From G963663315 sp963665165 (GTDB taxonomy: Bacteria > Pseudomonadota > Gammaproteobacteria > Arenicellales > Poriferihabitantaceae): DNA of 64,000 bases. The translations under genes and the position numbers were made by a program. Where the stretch lies: contig OY761989.1 of assembly GCA_963665165.1 (NCBI GenBank), forward strand, positions 2,108,001 through 2,172,000. Reading direction: 5' to 3'. The notes under the pieces are model-generated. The model was not told where the DNA came from. It was given only the letters and a program-made list of their open reading frames with translations, and searched no databases. How positions within the stretch are numbered: position 1 is the stretch's first letter; every line of letters begins with the position of its first letter. Below are positions 8,632 through 17,734 of this stretch, in pieces.

Positions 8632-9864
8632 TCAAAAACTCTCTTTTGCCCATTTCCTCACCCTCTCGACCATGGATGCAACGGCATGGGTTTCCGGGGC
8701 TTTTTTTCCGGTCCCGGGCTTGCGCGAATAACCAAATTGAACCAGCCCCATGGCTGTTGAATAAATCGGGTTTCGAATCATTTCATGATGTTTGCCTTGA
8801 TATCCCGACAGCCCCTGGCGGACCGGCAAATGAAAGATTTCCTCGGCCAGGTCAACGATGCCTTCCAGCCTCGAAGTCCCCCCGGTGACTACTATTCCCG
8901 AACCGATCACGCTTTCGTACCCGCTTTTGCGAATTTCCGCCTGGACCAGAAGCAGGAGTTCCTCGATCCGCGGCTCGATCACATCGGCCAGACTTCTTCT
9001 TGACAGGGTTCTCGACGGACGCCCGCCCATACCCGGAATTTCGATGGCCTGGTCCTCCTCTACCAGTTGCGCGAGGGTACAGCCGTATTTCATCTTGATT
9101 TCATCGGCGGCCTGGGTCGAGGTATGGAACGCGATCGCAATGTCGTTAGTCACCTGGTTGCCAGCAATCGGAACAACCACGGTGTGGCTGATCGTGCCTT
9201 CGTGAAAAATCGCGATATCCGTCGTTCCGCCGCCAATATCGACCATGCAGACCCCTAACTCCTTCTCATCCTCGGTCAGGACCGCTTCCCCGGACGCGAC
9301 CGGCTCAAGAATGATGTCATCCACTTCCAGCCCGCATCTTCGAATACACTTCGCGATGTTCTGTACGGCGCTGATTGCGCCGGTAATGATATGCACCCTG
9401 ACTTCCATCCGCACTCCGCACATCCCGATCGGTTTGCGGATACCGTCCTGGCCATCGATCACGAATTCCCGGGGCAGGACATGGAGAATCTGCTGACCGT
9501 TGGGAATAGCCATGGCCTTGGCGGCGTCTATCACCCTTTCCACGTCCCCTTCTGTAACTTCGTTGTCCTTTATGGCCACTACGCCATGGGAATCGATGCT
9601 GCCGATATGGGCGCCCGCAATTCCGGCATAGACAGAAAAGATCCGGCAGTCCGCCATGGCCGCCGCGTCTTCAACCGCTCCCTGGATTGAATGGACGGTG
9701 GATTCAATATCAGCGACGACCCCTTTGCGCAATCCGGACGCGGGTTGATGACCGATACCGATCACATTCATTTCGCCTTCCTCATCGATCCCGGCCACGA
9801 CCATCAGGACTTTCGAGGTTCCGATATCGAGTCCAACCACCAGGCTGTCTGTTTTTTTCGTCAT
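8632..9864 (-). CDS. ftsA: Cell division protein FtsA
   Basis: FtsA is the actin-like membrane anchor of the Z ring. I prefer ATG 9864, giving 410 residues starting MTKKTDSLVVGLDIGTSK, over the longer frame whose 19 additional residues overlap ftsQ. ATPase-fold motifs are clear: LDIGTSK near the N-terminus and VDIGGGTTDIAIF in the second half. The C-terminus ends in an amphipathic helix (MVERVRKWAKESF) that would bind the membrane. It begins 2 bp after the ftsQ stop, so it is translationally coupled to ftsQ. Confidence 0.96.
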   Translation of the reverse strand: MTKKTDSLVVGLDIGTSKVLMVVAGIDEEGEMNVIGIGHQPASGLRKGVVADIESTVHSIQGAVEDAAAMADCRIFSVYAGIAGAHIGSIDSHGVVAIKDNEVTEGDVERVIDAAKAMAIPNGQQILHVLPREFVIDGQDGIRKPIGMCGVRMEVRVHIITGAISAVQNIAKCIRRCGLEVDDIILEPVASGEAVLTEDEKELGVCMVDIGGGTTDIAIFHEGTISHTVVVPIAGNQVTNDIAIAFHTSTQAADEIKMKYGCTLAQLVEEDQAIEIPGMGGRPSRTLSRRSLADVIEPRIEELLLLVQAEIRKSGYESVIGSGIVVTGGTSRLEGIVDLAEEIFHLPVRQGLSGYQGKHHEMIRNPIYSTAMGLVQFGYSRKPGTGKKAPETHAVASMVERVRKWAKESF

Positions 9865-9866
9865 GG

Positions 9867-10742
9867 TTATGTACTTCCCGACTTGGGGCCGGACGCCGAC
9901 GCAGTTTCGCGGTCGCGCCAACCGATCGCGAAACCGTTCGGATACCGCAAATCAACGGACTCCATTTCCGGGAACCGGGCCAGCAATCCCGGATCCAGGG
10001 CATCCAGGAATCTCTGCACCCGCGTCCCGGAGCGCTGCACCTCGACAATCAGGGTCATATGTGCATCCGTGCCGGCCATCCGGCCATCCGGGTTGCCGGA
10101 TTCACCCTGCGCCGCAGGAGCGGCGGCGCTGATCCTGAAATCAAGCAAGCCGGTCGGACTCAGACTCAGCGAGTCCAGTGACAATCCGAGTGCGGCAAAC
10201 TTTCCCGACCATTGCTGAAACGCCTCCCAGACGACTTCAACCTGGTCTTCGGGGCCGTTCAATTGCGCCAGCGCGGTGTGGTCCCATTTTTCATTGACCT
10301 TCCGCACGACCAGGTCGCCTGCGAGACTCAGCCATTTGTCCGTACCCCAACGTGCGGCAAGCTCGGCTTCAACCACATGGATTACAATGGTTGACGGCCA
10401 TTGACGGCGAAGTGAAGCGGAAAATACCCAGGGCAATTGCTCAACCTCATATTCCAGCCGTTCGAGATCGAGCGAGAAGAAATTTCCATCCAGAGCGTTC
10501 CGCACCACTTGTTTCACCTGCTCACCGCCCTCGTCCCCGGATTCGCCAGATACCAGAATTTCTTCGATTTGAAATTTGTCCGGCTGAAGCAGCCAGTCTG
10601 CAGCGAACAAAATCAGCAACAGGGTCAGCAACAGGCGGCCAACCACCATTTCCCATCCCGAAATGTTCGATGAACCCGGATTCCGGTCATCAGCCGCCCC
10701 ATCCGGGATGACGTGGTCTTCGATAGTCCGGTTGAACATCAT
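9867..10742 (-). CDS. ftsQ: Cell division protein FtsQ
   Basis: FtsQ is a bitopic inner-membrane protein that links the Z ring to the peptidoglycan synthase complex with FtsB and FtsL. With the start at ATG 10742 (4-bp ATGA overlap with the murB stop) it has 291 residues: a short cytosolic tail, one membrane segment (about residues 36-53, LLLTLLLILFAADWLL), a POTRA-like domain starting FQIEEILVSGE, and the FtsQ domain with LPWVFSASLRRQWPSTIVIHV. The family is poorly conserved, but position between murB and ftsA supports the call. Confidence 0.92.
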   Translation of the reverse strand: MMFNRTIEDHVIPDGAADDRNPGSSNISGWEMVVGRLLLTLLLILFAADWLLQPDKFQIEEILVSGESGDEGGEQVKQVVRNALDGNFFSLDLERLEYEVEQLPWVFSASLRRQWPSTIVIHVVEAELAARWGTDKWLSLAGDLVVRKVNEKWDHTALAQLNGPEDQVEVVWEAFQQWSGKFAALGLSLDSLSLSPTGLLDFRISAAAPAAQGESGNPDGRMAGTDAHMTLIVEVQRSGTRVQRFLDALDPGLLARFPEMESVDLRYPNGFAIGWRDRETASASGPKSGST

Positions 10743-11659
10743 TTTTCCCTGCCCATGATGTGTACCTCGAGTTGCAAATCGACCCCGCAATTTTTCTTTA
10801 CCCGGTCGCGCGCATGACCGATCAGACACTCGATGTCCGCGGAACTCGCGCTGCCGTCATTAATGATAAAGTTTGCGTGAAGTTCGGAAATACGGGCTCC
10901 GCCAATCGCATAACCTTTCAATCCCGCCTGTTCAATCAGTTTTGCCGCGAAATCCCCGTCCGGGTTCCTGAAAACCGATCCCGCGTTGGCGCTTTGAACC
11001 GGTTGCGAACGGTTTCTCTTGTGCAGCAGGTCGCGCATGGCCGCTTTGCCGTCAAATCCGTCTCCCGCCTGCCGCAGCTTCAGTATCGCGCCGAGCAGCC
11101 AGCGATCGCCCGGAAGCTCTACATGACGATATCCATAACCGACTTCGGAGCGGTCCATGAACATCCGGTGGCCGCATCGGTCCACGCACTCGATCCGCTC
11201 CACCCATTCCCAGGTCTCTCCGCCGAAAGCGCCCGCGTTCATGACCAGGGCGCCGCCAAAGGACCCCGGCACTCCGGCCAGGAATTCGACACCGCTCAAC
11301 CGGTTTCGCGCCGTGGTTCTCGCTACCCTGGAGCAGGACACACCGGATTCAACGTACACCCGGCCCGCTGGCATCATCCGGATCCCGTTCAGCCCTTTGG
11401 ACGTACAGATCACGATGCCTTCGATTCCTCCGTCCCGAATCAACAGGTTGCTGCCAAGACCGATCCAGTGGATCTGCATGTCCTCAGGCAACCGCTTGAG
11501 CAGACTGACCAGATCCTGCTGGTCTGACGGATAGTAGAAATAATCGGCGATGCCTCCCGTCCGCCAACTGGTGTGTTTCGACATGGGTTCATTTACCCGC
11601 AATTGTCCTCTCGCGTCCCGCAAGTAACAGGGTATCCGCCCGGGTGTCTCAACCGTCAT
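10739..11659 (-). CDS. murB: UDP-N-acetylenolpyruvoylglucosamine reductase MurB
   Basis: MurB is the NADPH- and FAD-dependent enzyme that reduces enolpyruvyl-UDP-GlcNAc to UDP-MurNAc. The 306-residue protein has the FAD-binding segments TSWRTGGIADYF and GLGSNLLIRDGG, the GVPGSFGGALVMNAGAFGG loop, and AGSVFRNP with the proton-donating serine. It overlaps murC by 11 bp and ftsQ by 4 bp. In Escherichia coli this slot is held by ddlB and murB is elsewhere; here murB follows murC and no D-Ala-D-Ala ligase gene is present in the cluster. Confidence 0.95.
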   Translation of the reverse strand: MTVETPGRIPCYLRDARGQLRVNEPMSKHTSWRTGGIADYFYYPSDQQDLVSLLKRLPEDMQIHWIGLGSNLLIRDGGIEGIVICTSKGLNGIRMMPAGRVYVESGVSCSRVARTTARNRLSGVEFLAGVPGSFGGALVMNAGAFGGETWEWVERIECVDRCGHRMFMDRSEVGYGYRHVELPGDRWLLGAILKLRQAGDGFDGKAAMRDLLHKRNRSQPVQSANAGSVFRNPDGDFAAKLIEQAGLKGYAIGGARISELHANFIINDGSASSADIECLIGHARDRVKKNCGVDLQLEVHIMGREK

Positions 11660-13061
11660 GGATGGCCTCCCTGTGACCCGATTGCAGTTGCAGCGCCAGA
11701 TTATGGGAGAACCGCCCGATATCTCCGGCTCCCAATGTCAGGAGGATGTCACGGGTTTGTACCAGACCGGGCAGAATATCGTTCAGGGTGTCGAGCGATT
11801 CAGTGAAAACAGGCTCGCCGCCCAGTTGCCTGATGGCGCGGCACAGGGAACGGCCATCCCCCCCCGCAACCGGCTGCTCGCCTGCCGGGTAGACTTCCGT
11901 GACGACCAGATTTTCCACTTTCGCCAGCAGGCGCGCGAAATCGTCGAACAAATCCCGGGTCCGGGTAAATCGATGAGGCTGGAACACGACCAGGATTTTC
12001 CTTCCGGGGTAGCAATCCTGACACGCTTTCAGAGTCGCCGCCACTTCCGTCGGGTGATGGGCGTAGTCATCCACCATCTCGACAGAATGGGACCCGAACC
12101 GGGCGACGCCCAACTGCTGAAAGCGGCGTCCGATTCCCTGGAAGCCGGACAAGGCTCCCCGGATCGATTCCGTTGCCAAACCGAGCTTGTACGCGATCGC
12201 GATCGCCGCCAGCGCGTTTTGAACATTGTGAACTCCCGGCATCGCGACCCTGAATTCCCCGATCGACTCTCCGTAACGCAATACACTGAACGAACTGTGG
12301 CGGCCATCCTGGGAAATTCCGACGGCCTGGTAGTCCACGTCATCGGTCAATCCATAGCTTTCAAAAGGTTTTCTCAACCGCTCCGCAATTTCCCGGACAC
12401 CCGGATCATCGAAGCACAATATCGCCAGGCCATAGAACGGCAGATTGTGGAGAAAATCCAGGCAGGACTGTTTCAGTTGATTGAAATCCCCTTTATAGGT
12501 CTCCATGTGGTCCCGGTCGATATTGGTCACGACCGCCATCTGGGGCTGCAAATGTAAAAATGAGGCATCGCTTTCATCTGCTTCCGCCACCATGTACTCG
12601 CCCTTGCCCAGTCTGGCATTACTGTGCATACTGTTGACCACGCCGCCGACGATCAGGGTCGGATCAATCCCGGCTCCCGCCAGGACAGCCCCGATCAGAC
12701 TGGTTGTGGTGGTCTTCCCGTGGGTGCCGGCAACCGCAATTCCCTTCCTGAACCGCATCAGTTCTCCCAGCATTTCGGCGCGCGGCACAAGCGGCACGGA
12801 TCGATGCAACGCCGCCTGGATCTCACTGTTCGTTCTCTCGAGGGCGCTTGAATACACGACCGCGTCGGCGCCCTCCAGATTGGCCGCATCATGGCCGATG
12901 AATATGGTTGCGCCCGCCTTTTCGAGCCGGTCGATAATCTTCGTTCTGGAAATATCCGACCCTGAAATCCGGAATCCCAGGTCGAGCAGGACTTCGGCAA
13001 TCCCGCTCATGCCAATGCCGCCAATGCCGGCAAAATGAATGTGCCTCACGAATTCACGCAT
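11649..13061 (-). CDS. murC: UDP-N-acetylmuramate--L-alanine ligase MurC
   Basis: MurC adds the first amino acid, L-alanine, to UDP-MurNAc using ATP. ATG 13061 gives 470 residues starting MREFVRHIHFAGIGGIGMSG, the canonical Rossmann-like N-terminus; the extra upstream frame overlaps murG without homology. The Mur ligase P-loop AVAGTHGKTTTTSL is present, as are the central VTNIDRDHME segment and the C-terminal VFQPHRFTRT motif. It overlaps murG by 8 bp and murB by 11 bp. Confidence 0.96.
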   Translation of the reverse strand: MREFVRHIHFAGIGGIGMSGIAEVLLDLGFRISGSDISRTKIIDRLEKAGATIFIGHDAANLEGADAVVYSSALERTNSEIQAALHRSVPLVPRAEMLGELMRFRKGIAVAGTHGKTTTTSLIGAVLAGAGIDPTLIVGGVVNSMHSNARLGKGEYMVAEADESDASFLHLQPQMAVVTNIDRDHMETYKGDFNQLKQSCLDFLHNLPFYGLAILCFDDPGVREIAERLRKPFESYGLTDDVDYQAVGISQDGRHSSFSVLRYGESIGEFRVAMPGVHNVQNALAAIAIAYKLGLATESIRGALSGFQGIGRRFQQLGVARFGSHSVEMVDDYAHHPTEVAATLKACQDCYPGRKILVVFQPHRFTRTRDLFDDFARLLAKVENLVVTEVYPAGEQPVAGGDGRSLCRAIRQLGGEPVFTESLDTLNDILPGLVQTRDILLTLGAGDIGRFSHNLALQLQSGHREAIHDG

Positions 13062-14124
13062 GCGCCACCTCCAGGCACCTGGCCACCACATCCTGTGTCG
13101 CCCCGGGTTTTGCCAATCCCCTTGCGGCCATTGCCATGGCTGCCAGCCTGCCCCGGTCACGCTCCAGGCCAGACAGGATTTCCAGCCATTCGCCCTGGAT
13201 GAACGACTCCTCCCGGACCATGAACGCGGCCTGGTTCCTGACCAGGTAATCGGCGTTCGCGGCCTGATGATCGCTCACAGCATGGGGATAAGGCACAAAA
13301 ATCGCTACCACGCCGGCACAACAGATTTCCGACACCGTCATCGCCCCCGAGCGGCAGATTATGATGTCGCACCATTCGTAAGCCTTTGCCATATCCTCGA
13401 TAAACGGCTCAACCCGGCAACGTATTCCCGCCCGCCTCCAGGCTTTGCCGGACTCATCGGCCGCGCGCTGCCCGCACTGGTGCCAGATATCGAGTTCGGG
13501 GACGCCGGCGGACTTCAGCAACTCCGGCAATTCCCGATTGAAGACGGACGCCCCCTGACTGCCGCCGGTCACCAGTATTCTCAAGGCTCCGGTCCGGTTG
13601 GCCAGTCTTTGTCCGGGCGCCGGAATTTCGGTAATATCCGGCCTCACCGGATTGCCGACCCAGGTGAAATTGCGGATACCCTGCGCCTGGGGAAAACCGG
13701 TCAGCACGCTTTTGCTGAAACGCGCCAGCCAGCGATTGGTCAGCCCGGCTACCATGTTCTGCTCGTGAAGCAGCACCGGCAACCGCAACGCCGCGGCCGT
13801 CAATCCGCCCGGCCCCGATACGAATCCGCCCATGCCCAGCACGGCTTTGGGCTTGTATTTTCTGATTAACCTGAATGTCTGCGCCATTGCCTTGACCAGC
13901 AACAACAGCGCCCTTGCTTTTCGCAACAACCCACCGTTCCTGAGTCCCCTGACATCAATCGGATCGAACGCGATACCGGATTCGGGAACCACTCGCGCCT
14001 CCATGCCGGCGGAGGTGCCGATCCAGTTGATATCAACGCCTTTATCGATCAACGCTTTTGCGACTGCCAGCGCCGGCATGACATGCCCGCCCGTCCCTCC
14101 TGCCATGATCATCATCCGGGTCAT
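13054..14124 (-). CDS. murG: Lipid II synthase MurG (GlcNAc transferase)
   Basis: MurG is a peripheral inner-membrane glycosyltransferase that adds GlcNAc to lipid I to make lipid II. The 356-residue protein has the N-terminal glycine-rich loop GGTGGHVMPALAVA, the second domain loop VTGGSQGASVFN and the nucleotide-sugar motif ICRSGAMTVSE. Length is normal. It overlaps ftsW by 4 bp and murC by 8 bp, so the genes are probably translated in a coupled way. Confidence 0.96.
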   Translation of the reverse strand: MTRMMIMAGGTGGHVMPALAVAKALIDKGVDINWIGTSAGMEARVVPESGIAFDPIDVRGLRNGGLLRKARALLLLVKAMAQTFRLIRKYKPKAVLGMGGFVSGPGGLTAAALRLPVLLHEQNMVAGLTNRWLARFSKSVLTGFPQAQGIRNFTWVGNPVRPDITEIPAPGQRLANRTGALRILVTGGSQGASVFNRELPELLKSAGVPELDIWHQCGQRAADESGKAWRRAGIRCRVEPFIEDMAKAYEWCDIIICRSGAMTVSEICCAGVVAIFVPYPHAVSDHQAANADYLVRNQAAFMVREESFIQGEWLEILSGLERDRGRLAAMAMAARGLAKPGATQDVVARCLEVAHA

Positions 14125-15287
14125 CGGCCAGCCCCTGATCGAAGACGGGTGTGCCGACTGATGGCGAACAACAGGCCGACCGCCGCCATGCTGCTCAACA
14201 GGCTGCTACCGCCATAGCTCATCAGTGGCAGGGTCAGGCCCTTGGTAGGCAGCAACCCGGTATTCACGCCCGTGTGCACCGCGGCCTGAAATACAAGAAT
14301 GACGCCTGTTCCCTGGGCCAGAAGCCCGGAAAACCAGAACCCCCGCTCCAATGCCTGTTGTCCGATAACGAGGGCGAGAAACAGGAGCGCCGCAAACAGC
14401 GACAACACGCAGAATATACCGATTGCCCCGAGTTCTTCGCCGATGATGGCGATCAGGAAGTCATTGCCGGCATGCGGCAGGTAGGACAACTTTTGTATAC
14501 TGCTGCCCAAACCGGCCCCGAACCACTCCCCCCGGCCGATCGCGATCAATGACTGCACCAGTTGAAAGCCTGAACCATACGGGTCTGCCCAGGGGTCCCT
14601 GTAGCTGAGCATCCGGATCACCCGATAAGGCTCCATCCACAGGATCAGCGTCATCAGGCCCGTGACGATCAGGATGCTGAGCGCAAGGTGAGAGATCCGC
14701 ACACCCCCCAGCAGCATCATGACGGCAATCGTAGCCAGGATCACAACCGTAGCGCCAAAGTCAGGCTGGAGCAGCAGCAGCAACCCGAACGCGCCCGCCA
14801 CCCATCCTATATTGGCGACCCCGACCCGGAACAAATGCAGGCTATCCTTTTTCCTGGCCAGATAGTCAGCGAAATAAATGACTGCCGCAATTTTTGCAAA
14901 CTCCGAAGGTTGCAGACGGATTCCACCCAGTTCAACCCAGCGCGAACTGCCATTGACCTCCACACCCAGACCGGTGAACACCAATGCCAGGAACACGAAT
15001 ATTCCGAGCAGCAGGTATCCCTTGTTCACTCTCTCCAGCCAGTCTATTCGAATGGAGGCCACGGCCCACAAGACAATCGCGCCCGCTCCAAGGTGCATCG
15101 AATGCCGGATCAAGTGAGCGAAGTTGACATCCTGCCCCCCCTTGGCGACAGTGGCTGAAAACACCATGACCGTACCGATCGATACCAGAGCGGTCACAAC
15201 CAGCGCCAGCCAGTGTTCCGGGTTTCCGGCCAGCCGTACCTTTTTCATCGAATCGATCGAAACCGCCTCAGCCTGCTGATTCATCAT
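14121..15287 (-). CDS. ftsW: Peptidoglycan glycosyltransferase FtsW (SEDS family)
   Basis: FtsW is the multispanning SEDS polymerase that works with FtsI to build septal peptidoglycan. The start at ATG 15287 (or 15284) gives 388 residues; the longer open frame overlaps murD without homology. About ten membrane segments can be picked out, and the SEDS signatures are present: RWVELGGIRLQPSEFAK, LPHAGNDFLIAIIGEELG, and the C-terminal GLTLPLMSYGGSSL. It overlaps the murD 3' end by 20 bp and murG by 4 bp. Confidence 0.95.
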   Translation of the reverse strand: MMNQQAEAVSIDSMKKVRLAGNPEHWLALVVTALVSIGTVMVFSATVAKGGQDVNFAHLIRHSMHLGAGAIVLWAVASIRIDWLERVNKGYLLLGIFVFLALVFTGLGVEVNGSSRWVELGGIRLQPSEFAKIAAVIYFADYLARKKDSLHLFRVGVANIGWVAGAFGLLLLLQPDFGATVVILATIAVMMLLGGVRISHLALSILIVTGLMTLILWMEPYRVIRMLSYRDPWADPYGSGFQLVQSLIAIGRGEWFGAGLGSSIQKLSYLPHAGNDFLIAIIGEELGAIGIFCVLSLFAALLFLALVIGQQALERGFWFSGLLAQGTGVILVFQAAVHTGVNTGLLPTKGLTLPLMSYGGSSLLSSMAAVGLLFAISRHTRLRSGAGR

Positions 15288-16640
15288 CCCCCCCGCCGCC
15301 GGCCAGCTCCAGGACCCGTTGCCTGAACCGGTCGCCCCGATGCGCATAGCTTTCAAACATGTCGTAGCTCGCGCATGCCGGAGAAAACAAGACGGTGTCT
15401 CCGGGCCTTGCCAGGCTGGACGACCGTTCTACGGCCTCGTCCAGAGTACCCACACGGGTCACAGTGGACACGTTTTTGAAACAGGCCAGAATTATTTCAG
15501 CGTCCTCACCGTAAATGAAGGAGTGGGCCACCTTGTCATCGATCACGCCGGCCAGGGCTGAAAAGTCGGCGCCCTTGCCCTGGCCGCCGAGAATCAGAAT
15601 GATGGGTTGGCGCAACCCCTCAATCGCCGCAATCGTGGCGCCCGGGTTCGTGCCCTTGGAATCGTTGATCCATTTGACCTGCCCGACCTCCTTCACGATC
15701 TCGCAACGATGGGGCAGACCGCGATAGTCGAGCGCCGCCTGAATCACATCCGGTGTCAGCCTCACCCCCGCAGACTCCACCAGGGCGAACGCCGCCAGCG
15801 CATTGGCGACATTCTGTTCGCCCTGTAGCGTCATTCGATCGACCCGCGCAAGCGCTTTCTCCCCATGCACCATCAGACGCTCCCCACCGGATCCGGCAAT
15901 ACCGAAATCCCCGTCCCCGTCCGGGGCGTTCAGTCCAAAGCTCGGCGCCGGGAACCGGCCGGTCATCCTGCGCCCGGTTATCCGGTCATCTCGGTTGACA
16001 ACGCGGTTCCGGGCATGGCGGAATATCCGGAATTTGGCATCGGCGTAATCCTGCAAACCCGGATACCGGTCCATGTGGTCGGCGCTGATATTGAGAACCG
16101 TCGCGGCAACCGGTTTCAGTGTCCGGGTATTTTCCAACTGGAAGCTGGACAACTCGAGAACATAAAAATCAGGACTCCCGCCTTCGAGCAGGTCGAGCGC
16201 CGGGGTGCCGATATTTCCCCCGGTTTTAACGGTATTGCCCGAGGCCAACAGCATATTGGTGACCAGCATGGTCACCGTAGACTTGCCATTCGAACCGGTA
16301 ATCGCGATCACGGGCGCGTCCGCGCTGCGCGCAAAAAGTTCTATGTCACTGATCGGCGGCTTTTCACCCCCACTGCCCGTACCGGTGATCTGGATGCCCG
16401 GACTGGTGATGATCTGGTCGAACTCGGCGAAACGTCCACGGGGAATACTGCCCAGCACCAGCTCCACATCGGGGAATCGCTGTTTCACCTGGCCCAGATA
16501 AGGCGGAAGATCGCGCGAATCGGCTACCGTATCCGGCAATCGGTTTGCGCGAGATGCCGGACGACCGAAAAGCCGGTCAGGCCGAGGCCGACTACCAGGG
16601 CGGATTCCCGAACGGGTTGTATGGATTCAGTCACAATCAA
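15268..16640 (-). pseudogene. murD: UDP-N-acetylmuramoylalanine--D-glutamate ligase MurD, split by an apparent 1-base deletion
   Basis: MurD adds D-glutamate to UDP-MurNAc-L-Ala. The main frame (to 15268) contains the Mur P-loop ITGSNGKSTVTML, the HMDRYPG segment and the C-terminal FSPACASYDMFESY motif, but starts too late: its first 20 or so residues are missing. Those residues occur in another frame just upstream (VVGLGLTGFSVVRHLAQ, the Rossmann loop) and run to a TAG. The two frames join cleanly if one G is added in the GG run at about 16527-16529. Translation would begin at TTG 16640 or GTG 16634, after the mraY stop. MurD should be essential and no second copy is visible, so a sequence error is as likely as a real mutation. 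Confidence 0.85.
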
Positions 16641-16651
16641 TGCCCGTGCCC

Positions 16652-17734
16652 TCAGCGGATCTTCAACGTAGCCAGCCCGATCAATACCAGAATCAGGCTG
16701 ATAATCCAGAACCGAACGATCACCCGGGGCTCGGGCCAGCCCTTCAATTCGAAATGATGGTGCAGCGGGGCCATCCTGAAGATCCGCCTGCCAATCAGTT
16801 TGTAAGAGGCGACCTGCAATATGACCGAAACCGTTTCCACAACAAAAATCCCGCCCATGACGATCAACACGATTTCCTGGCGGACGATAACCGCGACGAT
16901 TCCGACTGCCGCGCCCAGGGAAAGGGCGCCGATATCCCCCATGAAAACCTGGGCCGGATAGGTGTTGAACCAAAGAAACCCCAGACCGCCGCCCACCAGC
17001 GCCGAGCAGAAAACCAGTACCTCCCCCGCCCCCGGAATATAGGGAATACCCAGATAGGAAGAGAAATTCAGGTTACCGGTCACATAGGCGAAAACTCCCA
17101 ACGCTCCGGCCACCATGACGGTCGGCATGATAGCCAGCCCGTCGAGACCGTCGGTCAGATTCACGGCATTGCTGGTGCCGACCACCACCAGCCAGGTCAA
17201 CCCGATGAAACCCCAGCCCAACGGGATTGCGATATCCTTGAACAGCGGAACCAGCAATTCGGTTTCCGCGGGCAGATTCGCCGTCTGGAACAGGAAAATC
17301 GCCACCGCCAGCCCCGAGACACTCTGGAAAAAGAACTTGTTCCTGGCGCCCATCCCCCGGGGGTTCCGGTCAATCAGCTTGCGATAATCGTCTACCCAGC
17401 CGATCACCCCGAAAGCAATTGTCGTAAACAGGATCGCCCAGATATAGCGATTGAACAAATCCCCCCAAAGCAGCGTCGCCACCACCACAGCGAACAGGAT
17501 CAGCGCCCCGCCCATGGTCGGTGTCCCGACTTTACTGAAATGTGCAGGCGGTCCTTCCGCCCGCACAGTCTGGCCGATCTGGTACTCACTGAGCTTTCGG
17601 ATCATGGTCGGGCCAAACACAAAAAATATGCCGATCGCAGTCAGAACCCCGCAGATTCCCCTGAAGGTCAGGTACCGGAATACATTGAAAAAGCTGTACT
17701 CCCGCGCAAGGTTCTCGAACAGCCAGGTCAACAT
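16652..17734 (-). CDS. mraY: Phospho-MurNAc-pentapeptide translocase MraY
   Basis: MraY is the inner-membrane enzyme that transfers phospho-MurNAc-pentapeptide to undecaprenyl phosphate, forming lipid I. ATG 17734 gives 360 residues, starting MLTWLFENLAREYSFFNVFRY, the normal length; the longer frame runs inside murF. About ten membrane segments are evident. Catalytic loop motifs are present: PTMGGALIL, GWVDDYRKL with the aspartate pair, NLTDGLDGLA, and the C-terminal APLHHHFELKGWPE histidine loop. It overlaps murF by 7 bp. Confidence 0.97.
   Translation of the reverse strand: MLTWLFENLAREYSFFNVFRYLTFRGICGVLTAIGIFFVFGPTMIRKLSEYQIGQTVRAEGPPAHFSKVGTPTMGGALILFAVVVATLLWGDLFNRYIWAILFTTIAFGVIGWVDDYRKLIDRNPRGMGARNKFFFQSVSGLAVAIFLFQTANLPAETELLVPLFKDIAIPLGWGFIGLTWLVVVGTSNAVNLTDGLDGLAIMPTVMVAGALGVFAYVTGNLNFSSYLGIPYIPGAGEVLVFCSALVGGGLGFLWFNTYPAQVFMGDIGALSLGAAVGIVAVIVRQEIVLIVMGGIFVVETVSVILQVASYKLIGRRIFRMAPLHHHFELKGWPEPRVIVRFWIISLILVLIGLATLKIR

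Noticed and set aside
15268..16539. Short MurD starting at TTG 16539 as a complete protein
   Set aside because: It would lack the N-terminal glycine-rich fold that is present in the adjacent frame, so a broken joint is more likely than a true start.
16520..16545. Programmed ribosomal frameshift in murD
   Set aside because: No slippery heptamer or downstream structure was evident, and MurD is not known to be recoded; sequence error or mutation is preferred.
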